64,000 bases of DNA from CAYGZL01 sp964354345 (GTDB taxonomy: Bacteria; Chloroflexota; Anaerolineae; Anaerolineales; UBA4823). The notes under the pieces were generated by a model, which saw only the letters and a program-made list of their open reading frames with translations, was not told where the DNA came from and made no database searches. How positions within the stretch are numbered: the first letter of the stretch is position 1; each line of letters begins with the position of its first letter. Location: NCBI GenBank assembly GCA_964354345.1, contig CAYGZL010000057.1, positions 1 to 64,000 on the forward strand, in the 5' to 3' direction. The position numbers and the translations under genes are program-made. This document shows, piece after piece, positions 1 through 9,172 of this stretch.

Positions 1-1
1 C

Positions 2-121
2 AAGAACCCGGAACGATTTGTTAAAGGTCTACCCCAACCGCCACAGTTGCCCGTCGCAGTCTGGATCAATCCACCAAAGCCGGCGGTGAAACAGGAAGAA
101 CCGTCGCCATCGCCGTCGTAG
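2..121 (+). mobile_element. C-terminal end of an IS3-type transposase (cut by window edge)
   Basis: This frame is open from the window edge to a TAG at 119-121. It encodes NPERFVKGLPQPPQLPVAVW followed by INPP, which I recognise as the typical tail of IS3-family integrase-core transposases (ORFB). Only about 39 codons are visible, so the DDE catalytic core lies outside the window. The short Ser/Pro tail after INPP is probably the natural end. The right end of the element should lie within the next 130 bases, but I cannot fix it without the left end. The call rests on the C-terminal motif alone. Confidence 0.6.
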
Positions 122-125
122 TAGT

Positions 126-169
126 GGCTGTGGATAAGTGGACAGAATACTGACCACTTATCCACAGCC
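126..169. repeat. Perfect 16-bp inverted repeat built from two DnaA-box-like sequences
   Basis: The arms 126-141 and 154-169 are perfect reverse complements with a 12-nt loop at 142-153. Each arm contains the 9-mer TTATCCACA (minus strand at 129-137, plus strand at 158-166), which equals the classical DnaA-box consensus. It lies 4 bp after the transposase stop. It could be part of the IS right end, a transcription terminator without a T tract, or a DnaA-binding site. The sequence alone does not separate these. Confidence 0.7.
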
Positions 170-254
170 TTCCGGCTTGAAAGGAGCTCAAAAGTTCAAC
201 CTGCTTACATCGAATACTCACTAAATTCCAAAAAAAGTTGTCTCAAATCATTGA

Positions 255-1922
255 CACATTCCGCTGGCTGCCGATTGGGTAAACACATCTTATGTAATAG
301 ATCTGGAATATCTGAAAGCCACCTCAGCTGGGCTCATACGGATTATTGCAAGTGACGGTTTCAATACAGCTTATGATATATCCGATGGATTTTTTTCTGT
401 TCCTAATAACCCACCCCAGGTAAAGATTAATTCACCGGTTGATGGTTCAGTTTTCTCAGGTGTTCAACTGATCTTCTTTGATGGGGACATAATAGATATT
501 GAAGACGGGCAATTACCGAGTTCACAGATAATCTGGTCATCAAACTTAGATGGTGTTTTAGGATATGGAGAGACTTTAGAATTGCCAGCCAATAACCTTT
601 CTGAAGGGCAACATATCATCAAACTGGCTGCTAATGATAGCGCAGGTGCTATAAGTACTGCCTCAGTTACGATCAAAGTCTATCGTATCGCTCCTCCTAC
701 CGGAAACAAGCCTCCTGTTCTTAATGACCCCAGCGATCAGTCCGTTCAATATAGCGATCTATTGTCTTTCATCGTCTCAGCCACCGATCCTAACAACCCG
801 GGAAGTGAACTTACATTCTCAGCATCAGGCCTGCCTGCCGGCCTAACCATCACCGACAACCTCGATGGCACAGCGTCTGTATCTGGAATTATTACAACAG
901 CACCAGGGTCCTATAACACTAGCATAACCGTTACCGATCCAAATGGATTGTCAGATACTAAATCTGTTTTGATCACTGTTGAAAAAGAGGACGCGCGCAC
1001 CATTTATACTGGACCATCCTTAGTCTCTACCGGTTGTAGGAGCTGCTCTACGGCTACCATTCCACTACGAGCAACGATCCTGGACATTACGGCTGTTTTA
1101 GCGGACCCAAGCTACGATCCCGATGCTGGCGATATCACGAATGCGACGGTGACTTTTGTGAACCGCGATCAGGGAGATGCCGTTCTGTGCAGCGCGAATA
1201 TTGTTTTGCTTGATCCCACTGATCCGAAGACAGGCTCTGCGACATGCGATTGGACAACCAATCTAGATAGCAACGACGGGGTTATTTATACAGTTGGCAT
1301 CCTGGTTAATGGGTATTACACACAAGATAGCACAACAGAAGATACGATAGTAACCATATCAAAACCAACCTCGAATTACATTCAGGGTGGTGGATATGTC
1401 ATCAACCAGAATTCAAGGGGTACCTATGCTGGCGATCCTGGCTTAAAGACACATTTTGGTTTTTATGTGAATCTCAACATGCAAGGAACGAGACTGTTAG
1501 GAAAGGTGAACATCATTGTTCGACAGAATGGGAATGTCTATCTATTCAAGTCAAGTGACTTGTCATCACTCTATATCGTAAAATCTAAAAATGATATTGC
1601 TTCTGCAGAACTAATCGGCAAAGCAAATATCTATGATATAACGGACCGCAAGAATCCTATTAAACTTGTTGATAGAGCAACAATAGATTTGACACTGAAA
1701 GATTTTGGTGAACCACATGCTGTAAACGGGGATACCATTGGTATTACAGTATGGGATAAAAACGGATCATTGTTATATTCCAGCAATTGGACTGGTGTAA
1801 AGACGGTCGAACAAACTTTAGACGGAGGAAATATCCAGATCCACCTGGACTCGTCTATGGCCACCCCAATAAAGTTCGAACAATGGTATGAGATCTTTGT
1901 ACCTGTAATGCAGAGGGATTAA
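255..1922 (+). pseudogene. 5'-truncated secreted Ig-like/He_PIG domain protein
   Basis: The frame is open from 255, after a TGA at 252-254, to TAA at 1920-1922. Coding character starts at once in the middle of a domain (ADWVNTSYVIDLEYL, then ASDGFNTAYDISDG), with no signal peptide or plausible start. The protein therefore lost its N-terminus, probably through the IS just upstream. A TTG at 582 is only an internal codon. It holds an Ig-like/cadherin-like repeat, a putative Ig (He_PIG) domain around GLPAGLTITDNLDGTASVSG, and a C-terminal beta-rich region. The end FVPVMQRD resembles C-termini of secreted Chloroflexota proteins. The remnant is intact for over 550 codons, so the loss may be recent or it may still be expressed from a fused start. 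Confidence 0.65.
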
Positions 1923-1962
1923 GTCATCGTAAAAAGTAGTACTTGACTAATGGAACTGACAA

Positions 1963-2004
1963 GAGAGACGGACATCTGGCCCGTCTCTCACTCTTTTAAA
2001 AGAG
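1963..2004 (+). terminator. Intrinsic terminator after the truncated Ig-like gene
   Basis: GAGAGACGG (1963-1971) pairs perfectly with CCGTCTCTC (1981-1989) across a 9-nt loop. It is followed by ACTCTTTT, which is part of a second perfect 14-bp palindrome at 1991-2004. The site is 40 bp after the stop codon. Confidence 0.6.
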
Positions 2005-2739
2005 AAGGCAAGGCTATATGCCTTACTTCATTTCCACTCGACCGTTATGCTGAATAACACATCCAGGCATGTGGTCTATCACAACAGCATAATTAGTTCA
2101 CGCTCAGACCTGAAAATCGCGATAAGTTTTCATTGTGGCCTTTGAGAACAGCACATCGGCCAAAGTCAGCGAAAAAGCGATGTTATTTCTAACCTCCATA
2201 CCAGTCTAAATGGTATTGCGTTATGAAACCACCATGAGTAGTGGGTTTTGAGTGTGTAAAGCAAGACATGTGTTCAACTCCCTGGATCTTAGACAGTCTC
2301 AAGTAGCAAGTTGCTGAACACGGTGTCTAAGGTTTGGTCGGAGCGTGCGGGGAAATAGTTCTCCCTACTGACTGCCAGTCTGGCAGTGATAATAATATCC
2401 TGTTGTCTATTGCCCGTACTTGATAAGGGCGATATTTGGATGGGCTAAAGCCGTTGCGCTCCCAAATGGCATTTTTTAAGACACTTCCTTTATTTATCGG
2501 CTCCGGACATACTTTGTTATCTAATCACATTTTACGGGGTTTGCGAAGTATGAGAAAGTTTTCATCATTTTCGACCGCAAGTTTACCATGAAGGCCATGT
2601 AAATCACTCCGTTTCCCTCAACAGGGATTGTTATCATCGGGCAGGATTGGATGATTGTCGGTGTTGTTCATAATGTCTCAATATTATTTCAGGAATGGGC
2701 AAGTGGGGTCTATGGCGTTACAATTAATGGTACTCTGTC
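2005..2739. other. Gene-free stretch of about 0.7 kb
   Basis: I see no coding frame with recognisable protein character, no tRNA-like fold and no tandem repeats here. The only local structure I noted is a small palindrome at 2371-2387 (ACTGCCAG/CTGGCAGT around one base). The stretch lies between the IS-damaged gene and an intact gene, so it may be decayed accessory DNA. Confidence 0.5.
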
Positions 2740-2751
2740 TTGAGGTGGAAT

Positions 2752-3840
2752 ATGCAAACCATGAATGATCTTGACCGCTTCTTAGCCTGCATGGCCTATG
2801 CCCCACTCGATCATGTCCCCTTCTGGGACTGGGGCGCCTGGCCAGAGACGATCGAACGCTGGAAGAACGAGGGCTACCAGCCCGGATTCAACGAGCCGGC
2901 CCGTATTGCTGACCAGCGCAACTGGATCGGCCATTGGTTTTTCCCCCATCCGCCTTTTGAGCATCAGATCATCGAAGAAGATGCCCAACACGTGGTGTAC
3001 ATCAACCACGAAGGGATCTTGATGCGGGAACGCAAAGATAATCCAATGAGCTCCATGCCCCAATTCCTCAAGTTTCCCGTGGAAAACCGGTCGGAGTTTG
3101 TCCGTTTCTGGCGGGATCGCATGCAGCCTGACCTGGCGCGGCGCATGGGACCGGATTGGAAAGACCAGCTCCGCCAGTTACGGCTTGAGCCGAAGCCATT
3201 GATTATTATTTCCGACCGCTGGGGCGGGTTCTTCGGGCCCTTGCGCAACCTGACCGGCGTCCAGAAGCTGTGCACCCTCTTTTATGATGATCCGCTCTTT
3301 GTAGAAGAGATGATGGAAGCCGATGCCGATTTTATCATCGCCATCATGGCACAGGTGCTGCAGGTGGTCGAAATTGACGCCTTTGCTTTCTGGGAAGATA
3401 TGGCCTATAATGCCGGCCCGCTGATCTCGCCCAGGCTGGTGCGGCGTTTTATGCTGCCGCGCTACCGCAAGGTGGTGGATTTTCTGCGCGGTCACGGCGT
3501 GAAATACATCGGCCTGGACAGCGACGGGCAGATTGATCCGTTAATTCCGGTCTGGTTGGACGCCGGCCTAAATTTTCTCTATCCCTTTGAAGTGCAGTCG
3601 GGGATGGATGTCTTGCAGGTGCGCCGCAAGTACGGCAAAGAGCTGCGCATCTGGGGCGGCCTGGATAAGCGCGCCCTGGCCTCTGGCCCGGCTGCCATCG
3701 AGGCTGAGTTAGTCCGTTTACGCCCGCTGATGGCCGCGGGCGGGTATATTCCCCACACCGATCATAGCTGCCCGCCGGACATTTCCTTTGAAAACTATTG
3801 CTATTATCTGGCGCGGCTAAGCGAGGTTTGCCGCTCGTAG
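2752..3840 (+). CDS. Uroporphyrinogen decarboxylase (UroD)-family protein
   Basis: This protein of about 362 aa belongs to the UroD superfamily, which includes true URO-D and the corrinoid/coenzyme M methyltransferases (MtaA, CmuA type). It begins with MNDLDRFLACMAY-like helices and DHVPFWDWG. It has the central FWEDMAYNAGPLISP segment typical of UroD-like proteins, and ends with GGYIPHTDHSCPPD and an FENYCYYLARL helix. The late His/Cys residues resemble metal ligands of the methyltransferase branch, so a heme decarboxylase role is unlikely. GAGGTGG at 2742-2748 supports ATG 2752; ATG 2761 is also possible, and TTG 2740 overlaps the ribosome site. It stands alone between a gene-free stretch and a membrane protein gene. 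The substrate is unknown. Confidence 0.75.
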   Translation: MQTMNDLDRFLACMAYAPLDHVPFWDWGAWPETIERWKNEGYQPGFNEPARIADQRNWIGHWFFPHPPFEHQIIEEDAQHVVYINHEGILMRERKDNPMSSMPQFLKFPVENRSEFVRFWRDRMQPDLARRMGPDWKDQLRQLRLEPKPLIIISDRWGGFFGPLRNLTGVQKLCTLFYDDPLFVEEMMEADADFIIAIMAQVLQVVEIDAFAFWEDMAYNAGPLISPRLVRRFMLPRYRKVVDFLRGHGVKYIGLDSDGQIDPLIPVWLDAGLNFLYPFEVQSGMDVLQVRRKYGKELRIWGGLDKRALASGPAAIEAELVRLRPLMAAGGYIPHTDHSCPPDISFENYCYYLARLSEVCRS

Positions 3841-3909
3841 TCAAATCCCTCTTAAACCATTTTTTCTGGTATGATGGATTAATTATTTTCACCAAGGAAT
3901 CTGCCAAGT

Positions 3910-4536
3910 TTGAACACTGTATTGGATATCCTCCAACATATTGTCTCCCTGTTAAGAAGTGCACAATTGCCAGAGTGGGGATATTGGAGTTACTTAGTGT
4001 TGGCGCTATTGGTCGCGATTGAAGGGCCGATAGTGACTTTGCTAGGCGCCGCGGCGGCTTCGGCCGGGTTAATGCGCCCAGGCCTGGTCTTTGTCGCCGC
4101 CTCGCTGGGGAACTTAACCGCTGACACACTCTGGTATTCCGTCGGGTATATCGGAAAGATAGAGTGGCTGATGCGGTTTGGACGTCGTTTAGGCGCGAAC
4201 CAGATGCACCTGGAGCGCTTACAACGCGGGATGCACGATCATGTCGCCAAAATTTTATTCGCGGCAAAGCTATCCGTCAGCCTGGTGATTCCTTCTTTGA
4301 TTGCTGCCGGATTAGTCAAAGCTCCTTGGCGGCGTTGGTTCCCGGCTCTCTTTAGCGCCGAATGCATCTGGACTGGCTCCCTGGTCCTGGTTGGCTATTA
4401 TGCTACCGAAGCGATCAAAAGGGTGGAAAAAGGTTTGGAATATTTCTTATTAGTGGCGCCGGTCATTTTTATTATTTTTATGGTTATAATGGCGCGGCAT
4501 GTTTTTCGAGATATGACCGGTAATCACACCCAATGA
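3910..4536 (+). CDS. DedA-like membrane protein
   Basis: This 208-aa integral membrane protein has the layout of the DedA/VTT family: an N-terminal hydrophobic hairpin (ALLVAIEGPIVTLLGAAAAS), a Gly-rich middle (SLGNLTADTLWYSVGYIG), an amphipathic Arg/His segment, a second hydrophobic half with a conserved Pro (SLVIPSLIAAGLVKAPWRRW), and a C-terminal TM. The family has been linked to lipid scrambling and membrane homeostasis. The TTG start at 3910 is preceded by AAGGAA. The glycosyltransferase follows after 10 bp, so the two are probably co-transcribed. Confidence 0.72.
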   Translation: MNTVLDILQHIVSLLRSAQLPEWGYWSYLVLALLVAIEGPIVTLLGAAAASAGLMRPGLVFVAASLGNLTADTLWYSVGYIGKIEWLMRFGRRLGANQMHLERLQRGMHDHVAKILFAAKLSVSLVIPSLIAAGLVKAPWRRWFPALFSAECIWTGSLVLVGYYATEAIKRVEKGLEYFLLVAPVIFIIFMVIMARHVFRDMTGNHTQ

Positions 4537-4546
4537 CAGAATACCC

Positions 4547-5779
4547 ATGCGGATATTAATTGCTGGAAATGCCTATCATCCTGCTCTAAACGGGCAGGCG
4601 ATTTTTACCCAAAACCTGGCTGAAGGTTTGGCCAGACGTGGACACCAGGTTTTGATTATTTATGCCTCAGAAAAGGGACATCCCTATCGCCGGAATTTAA
4701 ACCAGGTTCAGGTCGAAGCGGTTAGGGCGATTAACCTCAATAAAATCCATACCGGGACAGCCTTTTGTCTATTCCCAGGTAAGTCTGTTCGCGAGCTGGT
4801 GCGGGGCTTTCAACCGGAAATCGTTCATATCCAGGATCATTACCCCTTGTGCCGTTTTATTGTCCGCATCGCTCAAAAGCAGGGCATTCGGATCATTGGA
4901 AGTAATCATTTTATGCCAGAAAACCTGGCGCCGTATTTACCGGGATTTTCTAAACTAAAGCCGGTTTTCAACCGGGTTTTGTGGCTATGGATGCTGGAGG
5001 TATATCAACGGGTGGATGTGGTCATCGCCCAATCTGAAGCAGCCGCAGCCATGCTGCGTGCTCAGGGATTACGTGTACCAATTTTCCCCGTCTCCTGCGG
5101 AATTGATCTGACCCGCTTTCGTCTGCTGCCGGAAATTGATCGCGCTCACTACCGGGCGCGTTATGGGATTGATCAAAACCGGACTGTTTTCCTTTATGTA
5201 GGTCGAGTGGATAAGGAGAAACGGCTGGATGTGCTGCTGCATGCCCTGCAACGTCTGGACCGCGCTGATCTTCAACTGGTGATCGCCGGGAATGGTCGAG
5301 AAGTTGAAAAGCTGAAGAGCTTGGCGGAGTTGTTAACCCTGGGAACCCGGGTTTGTTTTACCGGTTTTATCCCGGGGGAAGATTTACCGGCTCTGCTGAA
5401 CAGCGTTGATATTTTCGTGATGCCCAGCGATGCCGAATTGCTCAGCATCGCCACGCTGGAAGCTATGGCCTGTGGTCGCCCGGTTTTATTAGCGAACGCG
5501 GCTGCGTTGCCTGAACTGGCGACCAATCAGGTTAATGGATTATTGTTCACGCCGGGCGATGTGACGGATGCCGCAAGGTGTATGGAGCATCTCGCCGACT
5601 CCTCCGGGCGTTGGCCCGAGATGGGCAGGGCCAGTTTAGAACGAGCAAAGCTGCACAGCCTTGAAATAACATTGAGCCGGTATGAATCGCTTTATGAAAA
5701 ATTGGCTGCGGGCGTTACACTGGATCAAGCTCCTGACCAGGTTCAGGAAGGTGATCGAGTGAATCAGGATTTAATTTAA
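4547..5779 (+). CDS. Glycosyltransferase family 4 (GT-B fold)
   Basis: This 410-aa GT4-type glycosyltransferase probably transfers a sugar from a nucleotide sugar onto a lipid or envelope glycan. The N-terminal Rossmann half starts AGNAYHPALNGQAIFTQNLAEG and has a RRGH turn; the middle carries VSCGIDLTRF. The C-terminal half shows LYVGRVDKEKRLDVLLHAL, then FTGFIPGEDLPALLNSVDIF and SDAELLSIATLEAMACG, which matches the nucleotide-binding E-x7-E region of the family. It sits between the DedA-like gene (10 bp upstream) and the FHA-ABC exporter gene (20 bp downstream). A link to envelope or lipid export is an inference from position. Confidence 0.85.
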   Translation: MRILIAGNAYHPALNGQAIFTQNLAEGLARRGHQVLIIYASEKGHPYRRNLNQVQVEAVRAINLNKIHTGTAFCLFPGKSVRELVRGFQPEIVHIQDHYPLCRFIVRIAQKQGIRIIGSNHFMPENLAPYLPGFSKLKPVFNRVLWLWMLEVYQRVDVVIAQSEAAAAMLRAQGLRVPIFPVSCGIDLTRFRLLPEIDRAHYRARYGIDQNRTVFLYVGRVDKEKRLDVLLHALQRLDRADLQLVIAGNGREVEKLKSLAELLTLGTRVCFTGFIPGEDLPALLNSVDIFVMPSDAELLSIATLEAMACGRPVLLANAAALPELATNQVNGLLFTPGDVTDAARCMEHLADSSGRWPEMGRASLERAKLHSLEITLSRYESLYEKLAAGVTLDQAPDQVQEGDRVNQDLI

Positions 5780-5799
5780 TGCACACATAAGAATAACCT

Positions 5800-8700
5800 A
5801 TGAATACTCGCAATCCTCCTCCCCAATTGATCCTAAAAGATGTCTCCCAAGGAGAAAAATCCTTTTCCATTGACAAACCTGAACTGATCATCGGTCGTGA
5901 GCCAGGTGTGGATATCTTGATTGATGCTCAAGGCGTCTCTCGCCGGCACGCCCGCCTGTCAGTGCAAGGTGGCCAAATCGTTCTGGAAGATTTGGGCAGC
6001 AGCAACGGAACTTTTATCAGTGAAGAACGAATCAGTAGTCCACGGCGACTGAAACAAGGCGATCAGATCCGTCTGGGGCGCACGATTCTATTAGAGTATC
6101 GGGACTTTCAACCCACTGCCAGTGAGACCCGATTGGAAGCGGCTTTACCCACCGCGGATGTCACCCGGGTCGAAGGTAAACCCGATGCGGGTGGCACGTT
6201 TGTCGAGGGAAAGCCAGTTTCTGCTGGAGAAACTATGATCGGTGAAGAGCCAATGGTCTCCCCGGCGGCTGTTCAGCCTCAATTGATTGTGGCGATTGCA
6301 GGCGAGAGAGTTTCGACCTATACCCTGCGCTTGCCAAGGATATCCATTGGACGGGCTGAGGATAACCAGATTGTGGTGAATTCCAAGATTATCTCGCGCT
6401 ACCACGCTTACCTGGAGCGCGCAAAGACGGGATACCAGTTGGTTGTATTAGCCGAAGCTGGCAACCCCGTTCTCTTGGAGGGGCGACCATTGACCGCGCC
6501 CCATCAGCTCCGGCATGGCGAAATCTTGCGCATTGGCAGCCAGGATCCAGGGATGATGGTTACCCTGACCTACGTGAACCCCGCTCAGGCCGCTGAGGGG
6601 GAGGTCGCGCCCATCCGTTTTGGCGAAAAAACCTTGATCCAGATTGGCCGTGATCCCGGCAATGATGTTGTGCTTGACTCCCCTGCTGTTTCCCGTTTCC
6701 ATGCGCAAATTGAGCGGGTCGGTCAACGCTACCGCCTGCTGGATTTACGCAGCGGCAACGGTACTTTCGTTAATGACCAGCGCGTCGAACGCGAGGTCTG
6801 GCTGCAACCCGAAGATGAAATCCGCATCGGACGCCATCGCTTCTTAATGGGCCAAGAAACACTGGCGCAATATGATGAAACCCATGGGTTACGCGTGGAA
6901 GCCGTTAACTTGAATAAATGGGTGCGCAAGGATATCAATATCCTCAAGAATATCTCGCTGGTATTCCAACCCCGCGAGTTTATAGTGGTGGTAGGACAGA
7001 GCGGTGGTGGGAAATCTACCCTGGTGGATGCCATCGCCGGTTACCGCCCGGCGACCCATGGCATGGTGCTGGTAAATGGCACAAATGTCTATCAAAACCC
7101 TGACATCATCCATAACGATATTGGGTATGTACCCCAGCGCGATATTATTCATTATGAATTAACCGTCTATCAGGCTCTGGACTACGCTGCCAAATTGCGC
7201 ATGCCGAGTGATGCCAGCCCGGCTGAACGCCACCAACGGATCATGGAAGTGTTAGCAGATTTGGATATGGTGGAACGCAAAGATTCTCCAATCAGCAGGT
7301 TGAGTGGCGGGCAGATTAAACGCGTTTCCATTGGGGTCGAATTACTGACTAAACCTGGTCTGTTTTTCCTGGATGAACCCACCTCGGGATTAGATCCAGG
7401 CACAGAGACAGCTTTTATGCACCTGATGCGGCGTTTGGCTGACCAGGGACGCACGATTATTATGGTCACCCATGCCACGAAGAACGTGATGTTGGCCGAT
7501 AAGGTGGTTTTCCTGGCGCGTGGCGGGTATCTCACCTGGTTTGGTCCACCTGAAGAAGCGCTGAGTTATTTTGATCAATTTCGCACGGAGCGGGAGCGGC
7601 GCACCAAGGAAATGGATTTTGACCAGATCTATTCAATTTTGGATGATCCCAGCCGTGGTTCGGCCAAGGAATGGGCTCAACGTTTCCTGGAACATCCAGC
7701 TTACCAGAAATATATCGCCGGTGCACTGCAGGCCACGCAATCCAAATTAGCTCAGGGGGAAGTCGCCGAGCTGGCTACCCGGCAGCCCAGCCCGAAAGTT
7801 AAGCACACGACACGCGTCTCCGGTCTGCGCCAGTTTCTGATCCTTTCCGCAAGAAATGTGAAGATCCTCACTCGTGACCGCACCAGCCTGATGCTGATGC
7901 TGTTAGCGCCGTTCTTGATCGGTTCCATAGATTATCTCCTGGCGCCGTTGATGGGCCGCGAGCCCTTTAATAACCTGACCGGGAACGGACCGAATGCCGC
8001 CATCACCTTGTTTCTGGTGACCATCGACAGCCTGTTGGTGGCTGGCTTCTCGCAGATGCGCGAGTTTATCAAGGAAGCCGATGTCTATAAACGCGAACGT
8101 TTGGTCAACCTGAAAATATTCCCCTACGTATTTTCAAAAGTATGGGTGGCGCTGTTATTGGCCTTTTACCAGGCCGCCGCGTTTACGCTGATCCACTTCA
8201 CGGCATTCAAAATGCCAGGGGGTACGTTGGAATTGGGCTTATTTTATGCCACGCTGGTATTGGGATCGTTTGCCGGGATGATGACTGGCCTGCTGGCCTC
8301 CGCCATCTCTAACACTGCCAGCGCAGCGCCCTTGTTGATGATCTTATTGATTGTGCCGCAGATCGTCTTGAGCGGCGCGTTAGCGCCTGTGCCAGAGACC
8401 GTCAGCGCCATCGCTTCCACCCGCTGGACTTACCAGGGATTTATCGGGATTTCCGGAATGGGCTCGGATATCAAAGCTGATCCCTGCTGGTTGCTTCCCG
8501 ATGAGCAGCGTTCGGCGATGACAATAGATGATAAAGCAAAGGCCGGCTGTCGTTGCATGGGTGTGGCGATCTTTACCCCCGTGCCGTGCAACTTCCCCGG
8601 CGTAGGCCAATTCTTCAAGGACGAAATTATCCTGCCAGCGCCAACCGAGCCTGCTCCTCTGGGCAATAAACCGGCGGATCCCGTGATCCCACCGGCTCCA

Positions 8701-9084
8701 GAGACGCCCAAAGACCAGAATGATCAGGTGGCGATGGTCCAATACCTGAACGCATTAAGCGCCTACCAGGACGAGATCAAGAAGATACAGGCAGACTACA
8801 AGAGCCAGATGACGCTCTACGAATCGCAGGCCACATTATATCAAGCTCAGATGACGGATTATAGTACACAGCGCCTGGAGTACGAGACCATCCGGAATAA
8901 AGCGGTCAATATGGCTGAGGGTCTGATTAAGAGTGTTAATGAAAAATACAATTGGGCTTTTGTAGATAAAAGTAGCTCAGCGAATTATTGGCGCTGGATG
9001 TTGAAGGTTTGGGGCGCCCATCTGACAATTATTGCTGTGTATATTGTCATTATCCTGGTTCTATTCAAGCGGAAAGACGCTTGA
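5800..9084 (+). CDS. Triple-FHA ABC-2 exporter (ATPase-permease fusion)
   Basis: A 1094-aa half-transporter. Three FHA domains precede the ATPase: FHA1 near 25-100 (GR 32-33, S47, H50, NG 69-70), FHA2 near 175-250 (GR 184-185, S199, H202, but no NG motif), and FHA3 near 277-350 (GR 283-284, S298, H301, NGT 320-322). FHA domains normally bind phosphothreonine peptides. The ATPase has Walker A GQSGGGKST (399-407), signature LSGGQ (501-505) and Walker B LFFLDEP (521-527). An ABC2-type membrane domain follows from about residue 690 with about five TM helices. A long extracytoplasmic Pro-rich plus coiled-coil insert then precedes the last TM helix. The ABCG-like order suggests export of a lipid or glycolipid. 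The kinase gene nearby suggests phospho-control of transport. Confidence 0.88.
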   Translation: MNTRNPPPQLILKDVSQGEKSFSIDKPELIIGREPGVDILIDAQGVSRRHARLSVQGGQIVLEDLGSSNGTFISEERISSPRRLKQGDQIRLGRTILLEYRDFQPTASETRLEAALPTADVTRVEGKPDAGGTFVEGKPVSAGETMIGEEPMVSPAAVQPQLIVAIAGERVSTYTLRLPRISIGRAEDNQIVVNSKIISRYHAYLERAKTGYQLVVLAEAGNPVLLEGRPLTAPHQLRHGEILRIGSQDPGMMVTLTYVNPAQAAEGEVAPIRFGEKTLIQIGRDPGNDVVLDSPAVSRFHAQIERVGQRYRLLDLRSGNGTFVNDQRVEREVWLQPEDEIRIGRHRFLMGQETLAQYDETHGLRVEAVNLNKWVRKDINILKNISLVFQPREFIVVVGQSGGGKSTLVDAIAGYRPATHGMVLVNGTNVYQNPDIIHNDIGYVPQRDIIHYELTVYQALDYAAKLRMPSDASPAERHQRIMEVLADLDMVERKDSPISRLSGGQIKRVSIGVELLTKPGLFFLDEPTSGLDPGTETAFMHLMRRLADQGRTIIMVTHATKNVMLADKVVFLARGGYLTWFGPPEEALSYFDQFRTERERRTKEMDFDQIYSILDDPSRGSAKEWAQRFLEHPAYQKYIAGALQATQSKLAQGEVAELATRQPSPKVKHTTRVSGLRQFLILSARNVKILTRDRTSLMLMLLAPFLIGSIDYLLAPLMGREPFNNLTGNGPNAAITLFLVTIDSLLVAGFSQMREFIKEADVYKRERLVNLKIFPYVFSKVWVALLLAFYQAAAFTLIHFTAFKMPGGTLELGLFYATLVLGSFAGMMTGLLASAISNTASAAPLLMILLIVPQIVLSGALAPVPETVSAIASTRWTYQGFIGISGMGSDIKADPCWLLPDEQRSAMTIDDKAKAGCRCMGVAIFTPVPCNFPGVGQFFKDEIILPAPTEPAPLGNKPADPVIPPAPETPKDQNDQVAMVQYLNALSAYQDEIKKIQADYKSQMTLYESQATLYQAQMTDYSTQRLEYETIRNKAVNMAEGLIKSVNEKYNWAFVDKSSSANYWRWMLKVWGAHLTIIAVYIVIILVLFKRKDA

Positions 9085-9172
9085 GCGCTGGCTGGTAGAA
9101 TAGTAGACCCGCCAACACGAATGCAATTGGTAGACACAAGCTGTGACTGCTCGTTGCAGAGGAGAGAAACCT

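Noticed and set aside
9085..9172. tRNA-Leu-like fragment (AATTGGTAGACAC)
   Set aside because: Only a D-arm-like string is present; there is no acceptor stem, anticodon arm or T-loop.
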